NCBI RefSeq assembly: GCF_024701375.2
Contig: NZ_CP113910.1
Coordinates: forward strand, 6,014,001-6,078,000
Reading direction: 5' to 3'
DNA: 64,000 bases
Source: Streptomyces sp. KMM 9044
GTDB taxonomy: Bacteria > Actinomycetota > Actinomycetes > Streptomycetales > Streptomycetaceae
Shown here: in pieces, positions 29,993-38,402 of the stretch
Layout of the letters: each line of letters begins with the position of its first letter
Position numbering within the stretch: the first letter of the stretch is position 1
Translations under genes and position numbers: made by a program
Notes under the pieces: generated by a model
What the model saw: the letters and a program-made list of their open reading frames with translations, nothing else
Database searches by the model: none
Told to the model about the DNA's origin: nothing

Positions 29993-30742
29993 TCAGGTGG
30001 CTTCCAGGGTCACGGTGAAGGAGAAGCGGTCGCCCCGGTAGTTGATCACGGCCACGTCCAGGGGGCTGCCGTCGGTGTCGTAGGTGATGCCGGTGTAGTG
30101 AAGGATCGGGCTGAGCAGCGGCACCTGGAGGAGGCGGGCGGTCTCCGGATCCGCGAGCCGCGCCTGAACGGTGTCCGTGATGCGGCTGATGTCCGCCCCG
30201 GCGATGTCCCGCAGCACCTTGGTCATCGGCCATCGCCGCAGATCCTCCAGATCGATCCGGGCGGCGAGTTCCGGACGGACGTAGTTGCGGGCGTGATTGG
30301 TCGGCTCGCCGGTCTTCTCGTCACTGCGCAGCCGGTGGTAGGCCGTCGTCTGCGTCAGTCCGGGGAAGTACTCGGCGAGTTCGGTCGGCACCGGCGCGGT
30401 GCCGTGCTCCAGCAGTTCGGTCGTCATGCCGGACTGCTGGGCCACGATCGCGTCCACCGAGCCCAGCAGTCGCACCGGGGCACCCCTGTGGGCGTCGGGC
30501 TCGATGAACGTGCCGCGCCGGCGGTGACGGGTGATCAGTCCCTCGTCCTCCAGTTCCTTCAGCGCCTGCCGCATGGTCAGCACGCTCACCCCGTAGTGCC
30601 TGGCCAGCTGTTCCTCGGTGGGCAGGCGCAGCGGGTCCCGGGGCGAGCGGCCGAGGATCGAGGCACGCAGCGACTGCGACACCTGGTACCAGAGCGGCAA
30701 CTTGCGATTCAGGACGATCGAATCCGGAGCGAAGGAGGTCAC
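29993..30742 (-). CDS. GntR/HutC-family regulator with UTRA domain
   Basis: 249 residues. N-terminal winged helix-turn-helix (LWYQVSQSLRASILG, RLPTEEQLARHYGVSVLTMR, GLITRHRRRGTFIEP) and a C-terminal UTRA effector domain (about 95-245, AYHRLRSDEKTGEPTNHARNYV and SPLDVAVINYRGDRFSFTV). It probably senses a small organic acid or sugar. It is 114 bp downstream of the homogentisate dioxygenase gene on the same strand, so it may control tyrosine breakdown, but this is only positional. Confidence 0.85.
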   Translation of the reverse strand: MTSFAPDSIVLNRKLPLWYQVSQSLRASILGRSPRDPLRLPTEEQLARHYGVSVLTMRQALKELEDEGLITRHRRRGTFIEPDAHRGAPVRLLGSVDAIVAQQSGMTTELLEHGTAPVPTELAEYFPGLTQTTAYHRLRSDEKTGEPTNHARNYVRPELAARIDLEDLRRWPMTKVLRDIAGADISRITDTVQARLADPETARLLQVPLLSPILHYTGITYDTDGSPLDVAVINYRGDRFSFTVTLEAT

Positions 30743-30856
30743 GGGCTATCCGTACCGGTCGGAAACGTTCAGTGCAATGTGAGGCGCAGGGGTGTCGGCA
30801 TGGGCTGCGACACCCCGGAGCCGAACCGGACTGCGGGGGCCACCCGGACCACCCGG

Positions 30857-32170
30857 CTACGGCGTACGGAAGTGGCGCTCGAGGCCCTGCCACACATCGT
30901 CGTAGCGCTGCTGCAGGTGCTCCGCGCGTGCCGCCTGCGGCGTCAGGGACACCGGCCAGCGTGTCTCGAACATGAAGGCGAGACCGTCGTCGATCTTCTG
31001 CGGGCGCAACTCGGCGGCGCTCGCCTTCTCGAACGTCTCCCGGTCCGGCCCGTGCGCCGACATCATGGTGTGCAGCGAGCCGCCACCCGGCACGAACCCC
31101 TCCGCCTTCGCGTCGTAGGTCCCCTCGACCAGGCCCATGTACTCGCTCATCACGTTCCGGTGGAAGTACGGCGGCCGGAAGGTGTCCTCGCCCACCAGCC
31201 AGCGCGGCGCGAACACCACGAAGTCCACCCCCGCCAGTCCCGGCGTATCGCTCGGCGCCGTCAGCACCGTGAACACCGACGGGTCCGGATGGTCGTACGA
31301 GATGGTGCCCATCACATTGAAACGGCGCAGATCGTAGGTGTACGGCACATGGTTGCCGTGCCAGGCGACGACATCCAGGGGGGAGTGGCCGTAGGTGGCC
31401 GACCAGAGGTTGCCGCAGAACTTGTTCACCACCTCCACCGGGCCCTCGACGTCCTCGTACGCGGCGACGGGTGCCCGGAAGTCCCGTGCGTTCGCCAGCC
31501 CGTTGGCGCCGATCGGGCCGAGGTCGGGGAGCCGGAAGGCGGCGCCGTAGTTCTCGCACACATAGCCGCGGGCCGCATCGTCCAGAAGCTCCACACGGAA
31601 GCGCACCCCGCGGGGGATCAGCGCGATGTGTCCCGGCTCCACATGCAGCAGCCCGAACTCGGTCCGCAGCAGCAGCCCGCCCTGCTCCGGGACGATCAGC
31701 AGCTCACCGTCGGCGTCGCTGAACACCCGGGTCATCGACGCGTTCGCGTGGTAGAGGTGCACCGCCATGCCGACGCGCTGGGTGGCGTCGCCGTTGCCGC
31801 CCAGGGTCCACAGGCCGGCCAGGAAGTCCGTGCCCTCCTCCGGTGCGGGCAGCGGGTTCCAGCGCAGCCGGTTGGGGTCGGGCACCGTCTGGTTGAAGGG
31901 TGCGCTGCGGATCGCCCCGTTGCTCGTGCGGGTGAACGCCGGGTGTGCGGCCGACGGGCGGATCCGGTACAGCCACGAGCGGCGGTTGTGGGCCCGCGGC
32001 TCGGTGAACGCCGTACCGCTCAGCTGTTCCGCGTACAGCCCGAGCGGCGCGCGCTGCGGCGAGTTGCGCCCCTCGGGCAAGGCGCCCGGGACCGCCTCGG
32101 AGCTGTGCTCGTTGCCGAAACCGGAGAGGTGACCGAGTCCCTCGGCGGCCTTGCGCGCTTCCCCGCTCAT
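30857..32170 (-). CDS. hmgA: Homogentisate 1,2-dioxygenase
   Basis: Fe(II) enzyme of 437 residues that opens the ring of homogentisate to maleylacetoacetate in phenylalanine/tyrosine breakdown. Start ATG 32170 is preferred over GTG 32176 because AGGGAG is 8-9 bases upstream. Iron ligands lie in [12 protein letters not shown] (His and Glu) and SAHGPD (His), matching the human enzyme. Other family segments: [18 protein letters not shown] and [13 protein letters not shown]. Full length, no damage. An inverted repeat upstream (32201-32218) is a likely operator. Other steps of the pathway are not in this window. Confidence 0.95.
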   Translation of the reverse strand: MSGEARKAAEGLGHLSGFGNEHSSEAVPGALPEGRNSPQRAPLGLYAEQLSGTAFTEPRAHNRRSWLYRIRPSAAHPAFTRTSNGAIRSAPFNQTVPDPNRLRWNPLPAPEEGTDFLAGLWTLGGNGDATQRVGMAVHLYHANASMTRVFSDADGELLIVPEQGGLLLRTEFGLLHVEPGHIALIPRGVRFRVELLDDAARGYVCENYGAAFRLPDLGPIGANGLANARDFRAPVAAYEDVEGPVEVVNKFCGNLWSATYGHSPLDVVAWHGNHVPYTYDLRRFNVMGTISYDHPDPSVFTVLTAPSDTPGLAGVDFVVFAPRWLVGEDTFRPPYFHRNVMSEYMGLVEGTYDAKAEGFVPGGGSLHTMMSAHGPDRETFEKASAAELRPQKIDDGLAFMFETRWPVSLTPQAARAEHLQQRYDDVWQGLERHFRTP

Positions 32171-32200
32171 TTTCACTGCTCCCTTGTGTGCGATTCCTAT

Positions 32201-32218
32201 GCAATACCGTAGGATTGC
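32201..32218. promoter_or_regulatory. Inverted repeat upstream of hmgA
   Basis: GCAATACCGTAGGATTGC: 5 bp outer arms GCAAT/ATTGC, nested in a wider imperfect repeat ATTCCTA...TAGGATT. It lies 31-48 bases upstream of the hmgA start, where an operator would overlap the promoter. The cognate protein is unknown. Confidence 0.45.
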
Positions 32219-32346
32219 GGTTTCCCCGGCGCAAGAGGGGCGCGCGGCCTACTCCTTCAGGACTCCGCCCCTCCTCTCGACGGAGGACACGGAACCCGAC
32301 TCCAGGGGGATCCGCGCGAGCGGACGCCTGTTCTACGCTCCCCCGC

Positions 32347-32913
32347 ATGGTGTGGACGGGGAGGTTGGCCGCCGCGCTCGCGGTCTGCGGCGTCCTGATG
32401 GCCGGATCCGCGGGCTGCGGCTCGCGTGCTGCCCAGGAACGGGAACAGGGCACGGGGTCGCCGTCGCCGGTCGGCAGGCTCCTGGAGGAGCGGGACGACG
32501 AGGGCCGGCCCTACCGTGAGGTGGACGAGAAGGACGCCCCCGAGGTCGGCGTCGAGGTCATGCCCGACACCGACGGCGGCTGGGACGTACGGCTGCGCTT
32601 ACGCAACTTCCGCTTCTCGCCGGACGGCGCCCACCGTGCGGTGCCCGGCCGCGGCCTCGCCCACCTCTACGTGAACGACCGCCTCGTCGCCCTGCTGCGC
32701 GCTCCCGGCCACCACCTCTCCCCGCACATGGTCCGGCGGGGCACGCACCAGGTCACCGTCCGTCTCCACGCGGACGACGACTCGGTGTGGGCCGTGCGCG
32801 GAAAGCCGGTGGAGGGCACAGCCGACATCACGGTCTCGGAACCGAGCCCGACCACGGACACGACCACGGACGCGACCAGGGGGCCCGCCGCGGACCCGAC
32901 CGCGACAGGGTGA
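32347..32913 (+). CDS. Putative lipoprotein
   Basis: 188 residues from ATG 32347. The N-terminal helix RLAAALAVCGVLMAGSAGC ends in a lipobox-like SAGC with Cys24, so export and lipid attachment are likely. The mature part has a compact domain (about 65-160) with VRLRLRNFRFSPDG, AHLYVNDRLVALLRAPGHHL and GTHQVTVRLHADD, an immunoglobulin-like pattern of copper/secreted proteins. It ends in a Thr/Asp-rich tail. Function unknown; it stands alone, followed within 42 bp by a TetR-like gene. Confidence 0.7.
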   Translation: MVWTGRLAAALAVCGVLMAGSAGCGSRAAQEREQGTGSPSPVGRLLEERDDEGRPYREVDEKDAPEVGVEVMPDTDGGWDVRLRLRNFRFSPDGAHRAVPGRGLAHLYVNDRLVALLRAPGHHLSPHMVRRGTHQVTVRLHADDDSVWAVRGKPVEGTADITVSEPSPTTDTTTDATRGPAADPTATG

Positions 32914-32954
32914 GCCGGGGGCCGGGGTGCACCCGGCCGGGACCCGGAAGCACG

Positions 32955-33581
32955 ATGAAGCCCGTGCCCGTGCCCCCCACGGCCTCCCTCCGTCGCACGC
33001 CCGTGCGGCGTCGCAGCACCGAACGGCCGGCCGGAATCCTGGATGCCCGCGCCGCGCTTCCGGGCGAGGCCGGCCGCGACGCCCTGAGCATCCGCGCCGT
33101 CGCGCAGGGCGCCGGTGTGCCCGTCGGCTCCGTCTGCCGCTTCTTCGGCGGCGGGCTCGGGAGGGCCGACACACCGGCCCGGCGCACCCCGGAGCGTTTC
33201 GCGCACCAGGTCGTCGAACGCCTGAAGGCCGCCACCGGCGCCCCGGACCGGCGGCGGGCCATGGGCGTCGTGCCCGACGAGTGCCTGGACGGGAAGCGCA
33301 CCGCACCCGGCTTCTCCCTGGTCGACTTCGGTCACCGGATGCCCGTCGGAACCCGCAGAGCCGAACCCGACCATTACGTCGCCGACCACCTCGCCGACCT
33401 GCTGTCCGGCTACCTGGACCGCGAACCGGACGACGTGCTGCGCCGCGGCCTCCGCATCGCCGTCGGGACCGCCGGCGCTCTTGTCCGCCCGGCCTTCCGA
33501 GTGGCCCCCGAGGGTGACGAGAAGATCATCGCCGATCTGCGGGAGACGCTGCGCGCCTGTCCGGCACGCGTACTGGACTGA
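32955..33581 (+). CDS. TetR-like regulator with altered DNA-binding domain
   Basis: 208 residues from ATG 32955. The N-terminal part (LSIRAVAQGAGVPVGSVCRFFGG) has the TetR helix-turn-helix pattern, but the recognition helix and the following helix deviate: VCRFF for VYRFF, and a Gly-rich GGGLGRADTPARR where a charged helix is usual. The C-terminal domain looks intact. The frame is open, so it may be drifting after loss of selection or bind an unusual site. A palindrome 60 bp after its stop (33641) is a candidate operator for it. Confidence 0.65.
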   Translation: MKPVPVPPTASLRRTPVRRRSTERPAGILDARAALPGEAGRDALSIRAVAQGAGVPVGSVCRFFGGGLGRADTPARRTPERFAHQVVERLKAATGAPDRRRAMGVVPDECLDGKRTAPGFSLVDFGHRMPVGTRRAEPDHYVADHLADLLSGYLDREPDDVLRRGLRIAVGTAGALVRPAFRVAPEGDEKIIADLRETLRACPARVLD

Positions 33582-33640
33582 GCGGGAGGGCTCCGACGAG
33601 GGGCGCCGGCGAACAGCACCGGCAAAAGACTCCCCCGCAT

Positions 33641-33658
33641 GCATACCGGTCGGTATGC
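33641..33658. promoter_or_regulatory. TetR-type palindrome upstream of the molybdopterin oxidoreductase
   Basis: GCATACCGGTCGGTATGC: perfect 7 bp arms GCATACC/GGTATGC around GGTC, 108 bases upstream of the oxidoreductase start and just after the TetR-like gene. The ATACCG...CGGTAT form is typical of TetR-family operators. Confidence 0.55.
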
Positions 33659-33765
33659 TCGGGGCGTCCGTCCGGCCGTCTCCTGGCCCGTCCGTCTGCC
33701 TGCGGGCCCGTCCCTCCGCTCGCCCGCCTGTCCGTGCGTCACCGCCGCCGTACCCGGGAGGTCCC

Positions 33766-36015
33766 ATGTCCCGCACCGCTCTTCGTATCTGCCCCCTGTG
33801 CGAGGCCACCTGCGGCCTGGCTCTCACCCTCGACGAGGGCAGGGTCACCGGCGCCCGGGGTGACCGCGACGACGTCTTCAGCAAGGGGTTCATCTGCCCC
33901 AAGGGCGCCTCCTTCCCCGCTGTCGATGCCGACCCCGACCGGCTGCGCGGCCCGCTCGTCCGGGTCGACGGCGTGTTGTGCGAGGCCAGCTGGGAGGAGG
34001 CGTTCGACGCCGTCGCCGCCGGCATCCGGCCCGTCGTCGAACGCCACGGTCCGAACGCCGTCGGGGTCGTCCTCGGCAACCCCAACGTGCACACCATGGC
34101 GGGCGCCCTCTATCCGCCCCTCCTGGTCGGTGGGCTCGGCACCCGCAGCCTGTTCACCGCGTCCACCGTCGACCAGATGCCCAAGCACGTGTCCAGCGGG
34201 CTCCTGTTCGGCGACGCCAACGCGATCCCCGTACCCGACCTGGACCACACCGACCACCTGCTGCTGATCGGCGCCAACCCCCTGGAGTCCAACGGAAGTC
34301 TGTGCACGGCACCCGACTTCCCCGGCCGTCTCCGGGCGCTCAGGGCCCGCGGCGGCACCCTCACCGTCGTCGACCCGCGCCGTACCCGCACCGCCCGCCT
34401 CGCCGACCGGCACATCTCCGTCCGGCCCGGCACCGACGCCCTGCTGCTCGCGGCGATGGCATCCGTGCTCGTCGAGGAGCGCCTCGTCGATCTGGGGGAC
34501 TGCGCTCCCCACGTGCAGGGCGTCGCCGAACTCGCCGACGCGTTGCAGGACTTCACCCCCGAGGCCGTTGCCCCGGCCTGTGACGTCGACGCGGGCACCA
34601 TCCGCACCCTCGCCCGTGAACTCGCCGCCGCCCCCGCCGCCGCCGTCTACGGCCGCATCGGCAGCTGCACCGTCCCGCACGGCACCCTGGCCAGCTGGCT
34701 CGTCGACGTCCTCAACATCCTCACCGGCAATCTCGACCGGCCCGGTGGCGCGCTCTTCCCCCGCGCCGCCACCGACAAGACCCCGCGCCCCGCCGGACCG
34801 GGCCGCGGCTTCGCCCTCGGACGCTGGCACTCCCGGGTGAGCCGGCACCCCGAGGCCAAGGGCGAACTGCCGCTCTCCGCCCTCGCCGAGGAGATCGACA
34901 CCGCCACCGACGCGGGCGAACCGCTGCGCGCCCTCATCGCCGTCGCCGCCAACCCGGTCCTGTCCGCGCCCGACGGCGACCGTCTCGACAAGGCGCTCGG
35001 CTCCCTCGACTTCATGGTCAGTGTCGACCCGTACCTCAACGAGACCTCGCGCCACGCCCATGTCGTCCTGCCCCCGCCCCCGCCCGCGCAGAGCCCGCAC
35101 CACGACTTCGCCTTCAACACCCTCGCCGTACGCAACCAGGTCCGCTACACCCGTCCCGCGCTCCCGCTGGAACCCGGCCGCATGGCGGAGACCGAGATCC
35201 TGGCCCGGCTCGTCCTCGCCGCCACCGGCGCGCACGGAGCAGACCCGGAGGACGTCGACCGGCTGGTCGTCGACCAGGCCCTCGGCAGGGCGGTGAACGA
35301 CCCGCACTCCCCGGTGCACGGCCGTGATCCGAAGGAACTCGCCGGACTGCTCACCGGTCACGGCGGCCCCGAGCGGCGGCTGGACATGATGCTCCGCCTC
35401 GGCCCCTACGGCGACGGCTTCGGCGCCGATCCGGACGGCCTCACCCTCGACCGGCTGCTCGCCCACCCGCACGGCATCGACCTCGGACCTCTGCGCCCCC
35501 GCCTGCCGCAGCCCCTGAGGACCCGCAGCGGCCGGGTGGAGCTGCTGCCGGAACCGATCGCCGCCGACCTTCCCCGGCTGCGCGCAGCCCTCGGCACACG
35601 CCCCGACGGCTTCGTCCTGGTCGGCCGCCGCCATCTGCGCTCCAACAACAGCTGGATGCACAACGTGCCCGCTCTCACCGGCGGCACCAACCGGTGCACC
35701 CTGCAGATCCACCCCGACGACGCCGAACGCGTCGGTATCCAGGACGGGCAGCCGGTACGCGTCCGGGGTGCCGGGGGAGAGGTGACCGCGCCCGCCGAGC
35801 TGACCGACGGGCTGCGCCGGGGCGTGGTGAGCCTGCCGCACGGCTGGGGCCACGACCGGCCCGGCACCCGGCTGCGGCACGCCGCGGCCGACCCCGGTGT
35901 CAACGTCAACCAGCTGCTCGACGGCAGCCTCCTCGACCCGCTGTCGGGCAACGCCGTGCTCAACGGGGTGCCCGTCGAGATCGCGCCCGGGACAGCCCCC
36001 GGAACCGCTCCCTGA
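33766..36015 (+). CDS. Molybdopterin-dependent oxidoreductase, formate dehydrogenase-like
   Basis: 749-residue cytoplasmic bis-MGD enzyme, ATG 33766 with GGGAGG upstream. An N-terminal [4Fe-4S] site is formed by CPLCEATC and the Cys in GFICPKG. MGD-binding segments include LLIGANPLESNG, VDPRRTRTARLAD and the C-terminal molydopterin-dinucleotide domain (RSNNSWMHN, LQIHPDDAERVGIQDGQPV). No Tat signal. It belongs to the FdhF/nitrate reductase-like group; no partner subunit or maturation gene is adjacent, so substrate and electron acceptor are unknown. A palindrome and a TetR-like gene lie directly upstream. Confidence 0.88.
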   Translation: MSRTALRICPLCEATCGLALTLDEGRVTGARGDRDDVFSKGFICPKGASFPAVDADPDRLRGPLVRVDGVLCEASWEEAFDAVAAGIRPVVERHGPNAVGVVLGNPNVHTMAGALYPPLLVGGLGTRSLFTASTVDQMPKHVSSGLLFGDANAIPVPDLDHTDHLLLIGANPLESNGSLCTAPDFPGRLRALRARGGTLTVVDPRRTRTARLADRHISVRPGTDALLLAAMASVLVEERLVDLGDCAPHVQGVAELADALQDFTPEAVAPACDVDAGTIRTLARELAAAPAAAVYGRIGSCTVPHGTLASWLVDVLNILTGNLDRPGGALFPRAATDKTPRPAGPGRGFALGRWHSRVSRHPEAKGELPLSALAEEIDTATDAGEPLRALIAVAANPVLSAPDGDRLDKALGSLDFMVSVDPYLNETSRHAHVVLPPPPPAQSPHHDFAFNTLAVRNQVRYTRPALPLEPGRMAETEILARLVLAATGAHGADPEDVDRLVVDQALGRAVNDPHSPVHGRDPKELAGLLTGHGGPERRLDMMLRLGPYGDGFGADPDGLTLDRLLAHPHGIDLGPLRPRLPQPLRTRSGRVELLPEPIAADLPRLRAALGTRPDGFVLVGRRHLRSNNSWMHNVPALTGGTNRCTLQIHPDDAERVGIQDGQPVRVRGAGGEVTAPAELTDGLRRGVVSLPHGWGHDRPGTRLRHAAADPGVNVNQLLDGSLLDPLSGNAVLNGVPVEIAPGTAPGTAP

Positions 36016-36346
36016 CCGCCCCGTGACCGAAAAGTGCACCGCGCTGTCACCGCGCCGACCTGAGTAAAGTTGTGACCTGGTGTTTTGCGCTTATTACTGA
36101 CTCTGTTGCTCCATTGCGGAGAGTGACGCCGGCCCGTCGACGGGGCGCAGGGAACGGGCCTCGCGAGGAAGCGGTCTAGTCCCGGCCCGCCCCTCCCGGA
36201 TGCGGTGCGTGACCCTCCCCCGAATTGAGCAACAGAGTCATTGCTCGCACGTCAGCGTCTTGTTCACGCTGCCGAGCGGGACCTGACGTCGTCGCACCGC
36301 CGGCCCTGGTGGGATGTCCGAGGGCGAATGTCGGGTAATCCACTCC
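36016..36346. other. Intergenic region holding a MITE-like element
   Basis: 331 bases between the oxidoreductase and the CitMHS remnant. The centre is occupied by the inverted-repeat element at 36098-36240. The segment just left of it (36061-36097) is unusually AT-rich for this genome. No gene seen. Confidence 0.5.
36098..36240. mobile_element. MITE-like element with terminal inverted repeats
   Basis: 143 bp bounded by 26 bp imperfect inverted repeats: left end TGACTCTGTTGCTCCATT..., right end ...AATTGAGCAACAGAGTCA, with 14 bp TGACTCTGTTGCTC identical and about 22 of 26 matching. It has no transposase and is too short to code for one. No clear target duplication was found. The ends look like those of a transposon, so this is most likely a non-autonomous miniature element or an IS remnant. 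Confidence 0.55.
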
Positions 36347-36949
36347 ATGCCGACCATCCTCGGCTTCGCCATGATCGCGACCTCCCTGGTCCTGATCATG
36401 CTGAAGAAGATGTCGCCGATCGCGGCGCTCGTACTGATCCCCGCACTGTTCTGCGTGTCCGTCGGCAAGGGCGCCCACCTCGGTGACTGCGTCATCGACG
36501 ACGTGTCCACCCCCGCCCCGACCGCGGCGATGCTCATGTTCGCGATCGTCTACTTCGGTGTGATGACCGACGTCGGTCTCTTCGATCCGATCGTCCGGGG
36601 CGTCCTCGGGTGCTGCAGGGCCGATCCGATCGTCCGGGGCGTCCTCGGGTGCTGCAGGGCCGATCCGATCGTCCGGGGCGTCCTCGGGTGCTGCAGGGCC
36701 GATCCGATCGTCCGGGGCGTCCTCGGGTGCTGCAGGGCCGATCCGATCGTCCGGGGCGTCCTCGGGTGCTGCAGGGCCGATCCGATCGTCCGGGGCGTCC
36801 TCGGTACCGCGCTGCTCGCCGCGATCGTGTCACTGGACGGCGACGGCTCGACCACCTTCATGATCACCGTCTCGGCGATGTACCCCCTGGACAAGCGCCT
36901 GAAGACGAGCCTCGTCGTCATGGCCGGTGTCGCCGCGATGGCCAACGGC
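36347..36949 (+). pseudogene. CitMHS citrate transporter, truncated, with internal repeats
   Basis: The start (MPTILGFAMIATSLVLIMLKK, then PIAALVLIPALF, AMLMFAIVYFGVMTDVGLFD) and the segment AIVSLDGDGSTTFMITVSAMYPL are characteristic of Mg-citrate (CitMHS) transporters of about 430 residues. After DVGLF a 13-residue unit, DPIVRGVLGCCRA, is repeated 5.7 times in frame. The reading then resumes and ends abruptly after AAMANG, where it is joined out of frame to an MFS gene. Two thirds of the transporter is missing, so it should not function. Confidence 0.85.
36584..36804. repeat. 39 bp tandem repeat, 5.7 perfect copies
   Basis: Five complete units at 36584, 36623, 36662, 36701 and 36740 plus 26 bases of a sixth. 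Each unit begins GATCCGATCGTCCGGGGCGT and ends CTGCAGGGCC. All copies read as identical. The unit is 13 codons long, so the host frame is kept. Identity implies very recent expansion. Confidence 0.95.
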
Positions 36950-37973
36950 GGTCGGCGTGGTCCTCATATCCGGCGGCTGCGCACTCAGCGGGCTCGCCGG
37001 CTCCCGGTGGGCGATGGCCCTGTGGAGCGGGGTGACAGGGCTCGGCCACCTCTGCTTCGCCATCGGAGCCCAGTCACTCGTCGTCCGCCAGTCCGCGCCG
37101 CACGAACAGGACCGCAAATTCGGCCACTTCACCATCGGCGCGTCCCTCGGGCAACTGGTCGGCCCGGTCGCGGCGGGCGCGCTCGTCGGCGGTGCCGACA
37201 GAGCCGCCGGCAGCGCCCTCGCCCTGCTGGCGGCGGGTGCGGGGGCGGCGATCGCGCTCACCTCGCTGTGGGGCACGGAGCACCCGGTGCCGCCCGGCTC
37301 CCGCGCGGCGCCGGCTCCGCGCGTCCCGGTCGGGCGCATCCTGAGGGCCCGGGGCGTCCCCGCGGGCACCTTCGTCAGCCTGGCCGTCCTGTCCGCCACC
37401 GACATCCTCACCGCCTGCCTCCCGGTGGTCGGCGAGCAGCGGGACGTAGCCCCGTCCGTCACCGGTCTGCTGCTCAGCCCGCGGGCCGCGGCCACCATCG
37501 GCTGCCGGCTGGTCCTCACCCCGCTGCTGCGCCTCGTCGGCCGCACCGTCCTGCTGACGGTGACCTGTCTCCCGGCGGCACTGCTCTGCGCGGGCATCGC
37601 CCTGCCCGTGTCCGTACGGGTCCTGGCGCTGATGCCGGCGGTGCCCGGCTTCCGCCTGGGGTCGGCCAGCCGCTCTCCACGACGACCGTCGTCCGGGCCG
37701 CCCCCGCCGGCGCCCGCTCCACCGCCCTCGCCCCCGCCTGACCGGTAACCGTCTCGGCCAGGTCGCCGCGCCCGCCGGGGCGGGCCTGACCGCCGGGTTG
37801 ACGGGTGTGGCGGCCCCGCTCGTCATGCTCGGCGCGCTGTTGTTCGTCTCCGCGGGGGCGGCGCCGCGTGCGCCGTCCCGGCCCGCCGAGCCCACCGGCG
37901 CCAGGGGGACGCCTGCCACCGACGCGCCGGGCCGGCCCGAGGAGTCCGACCCGGCCCGGCCCACCACGAACTG
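36950..37973 (+). pseudogene. MFS transporter remnant, N-terminus lost and frameshifted
   Basis: Reading starts mid-protein at VGVVLISGGCALSGLAGSRW, with motifs SLVVRQSAPHEQDRKFGHFT and SLGQLVGPVAAGAL of the fifth and sixth helices of an MFS pump. It continues in one frame to about 37655 (MPAVPGFRLG), shifts to a second frame (GVGQPLSTTTVVRAAPAGAR) and then to a third from about 37740 (LTGNRLGQVAAPAGAGLTAG) until TGA at 37971-37973. So the first third is deleted and at least two frameshifts are present. It is joined to the CitMHS remnant at about 36950. Confidence 0.82.
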
Positions 37974-38164
37974 ACCGGCGGGCCTGCCGCGCGAGGGCCG
38001 GGCGCAGGCAGGGGGCGCGCCCCGGTCCACGGCCGGCGAGGTCCGGTTCGTCCGCACGGGCCCGGGCGGTAGGGGATCCGGGCAGCATGCGGCGGGGCGT
38101 TTTACCACGTGTGCGGCAGCGCCGCGAGGTCCTCGTGGGCCTGCGCTCCGGGGCCGTCCCGACG

Positions 38165-38200
38165 GCTCCCGGGTTCACGGGGGCGCGTGAACCCGGGAGC
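38165..38200. terminator. Long perfect hairpin
   Basis: GCTCCCGGGTTCAC / GTGAACCCGGGAGC, a 14 bp perfect stem with 8-base loop GGGGGCGC. It likely ends transcription coming from the left before the aldehyde dehydrogenase promoter. Confidence 0.7.
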
Positions 38201-38343
38201 GACCCCGTCCGGACCGGGCGGGCGCGGCTCCGCGCGGACCGGCCCGGTCTCCGTCGGGTGCCGCCGCCCCCGCCCGCCCGCACGCACGCCCCGGCCTCCG
38301 GCACCGGAGCCGCCGCCCCGTGTCCTCGTTCCTCTGGCGTCAT

Positions 38344-38364
38344 TAAATTAGCGCCGCTAGTTTA
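38344..38364. promoter_or_regulatory. 21 bp TetR-type operator upstream of the aldehyde dehydrogenase
   Basis: TAAATTAGCG/C/CGCTAGTTTA, a near-perfect palindrome with one mismatched pair, 39 bases upstream of the aldehyde dehydrogenase ATG. Its reverse complement shares AAACTAGC-n5-TAATT with the site at 41628-41647 beside the TetR gene. Confidence 0.72.
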
Positions 38365-38402
38365 TGAGGTGGACGACGACGCCCCGCCCCGGAGGAAGCA
38401 CG

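Larger units (their letters stand above)
37974..38402. other. Intergenic region with terminator and operator
   Basis: 429 bases separating the transporter scar from the aldehyde dehydrogenase operon. It contains a 14 bp hairpin at 38165-38200 and a TetR-type palindrome at 38344-38364. No gene. Confidence 0.6.

Noticed and set aside
33739..36039. Long minus-strand frame opposite the molybdopterin oxidoreductase
   Set aside because: Shadow frame; the plus strand has complete cofactor motifs.
36584..36804. Possible CRISPR array
   Set aside because: The units are directly adjacent with no spacers and are translated in frame; no cas genes.
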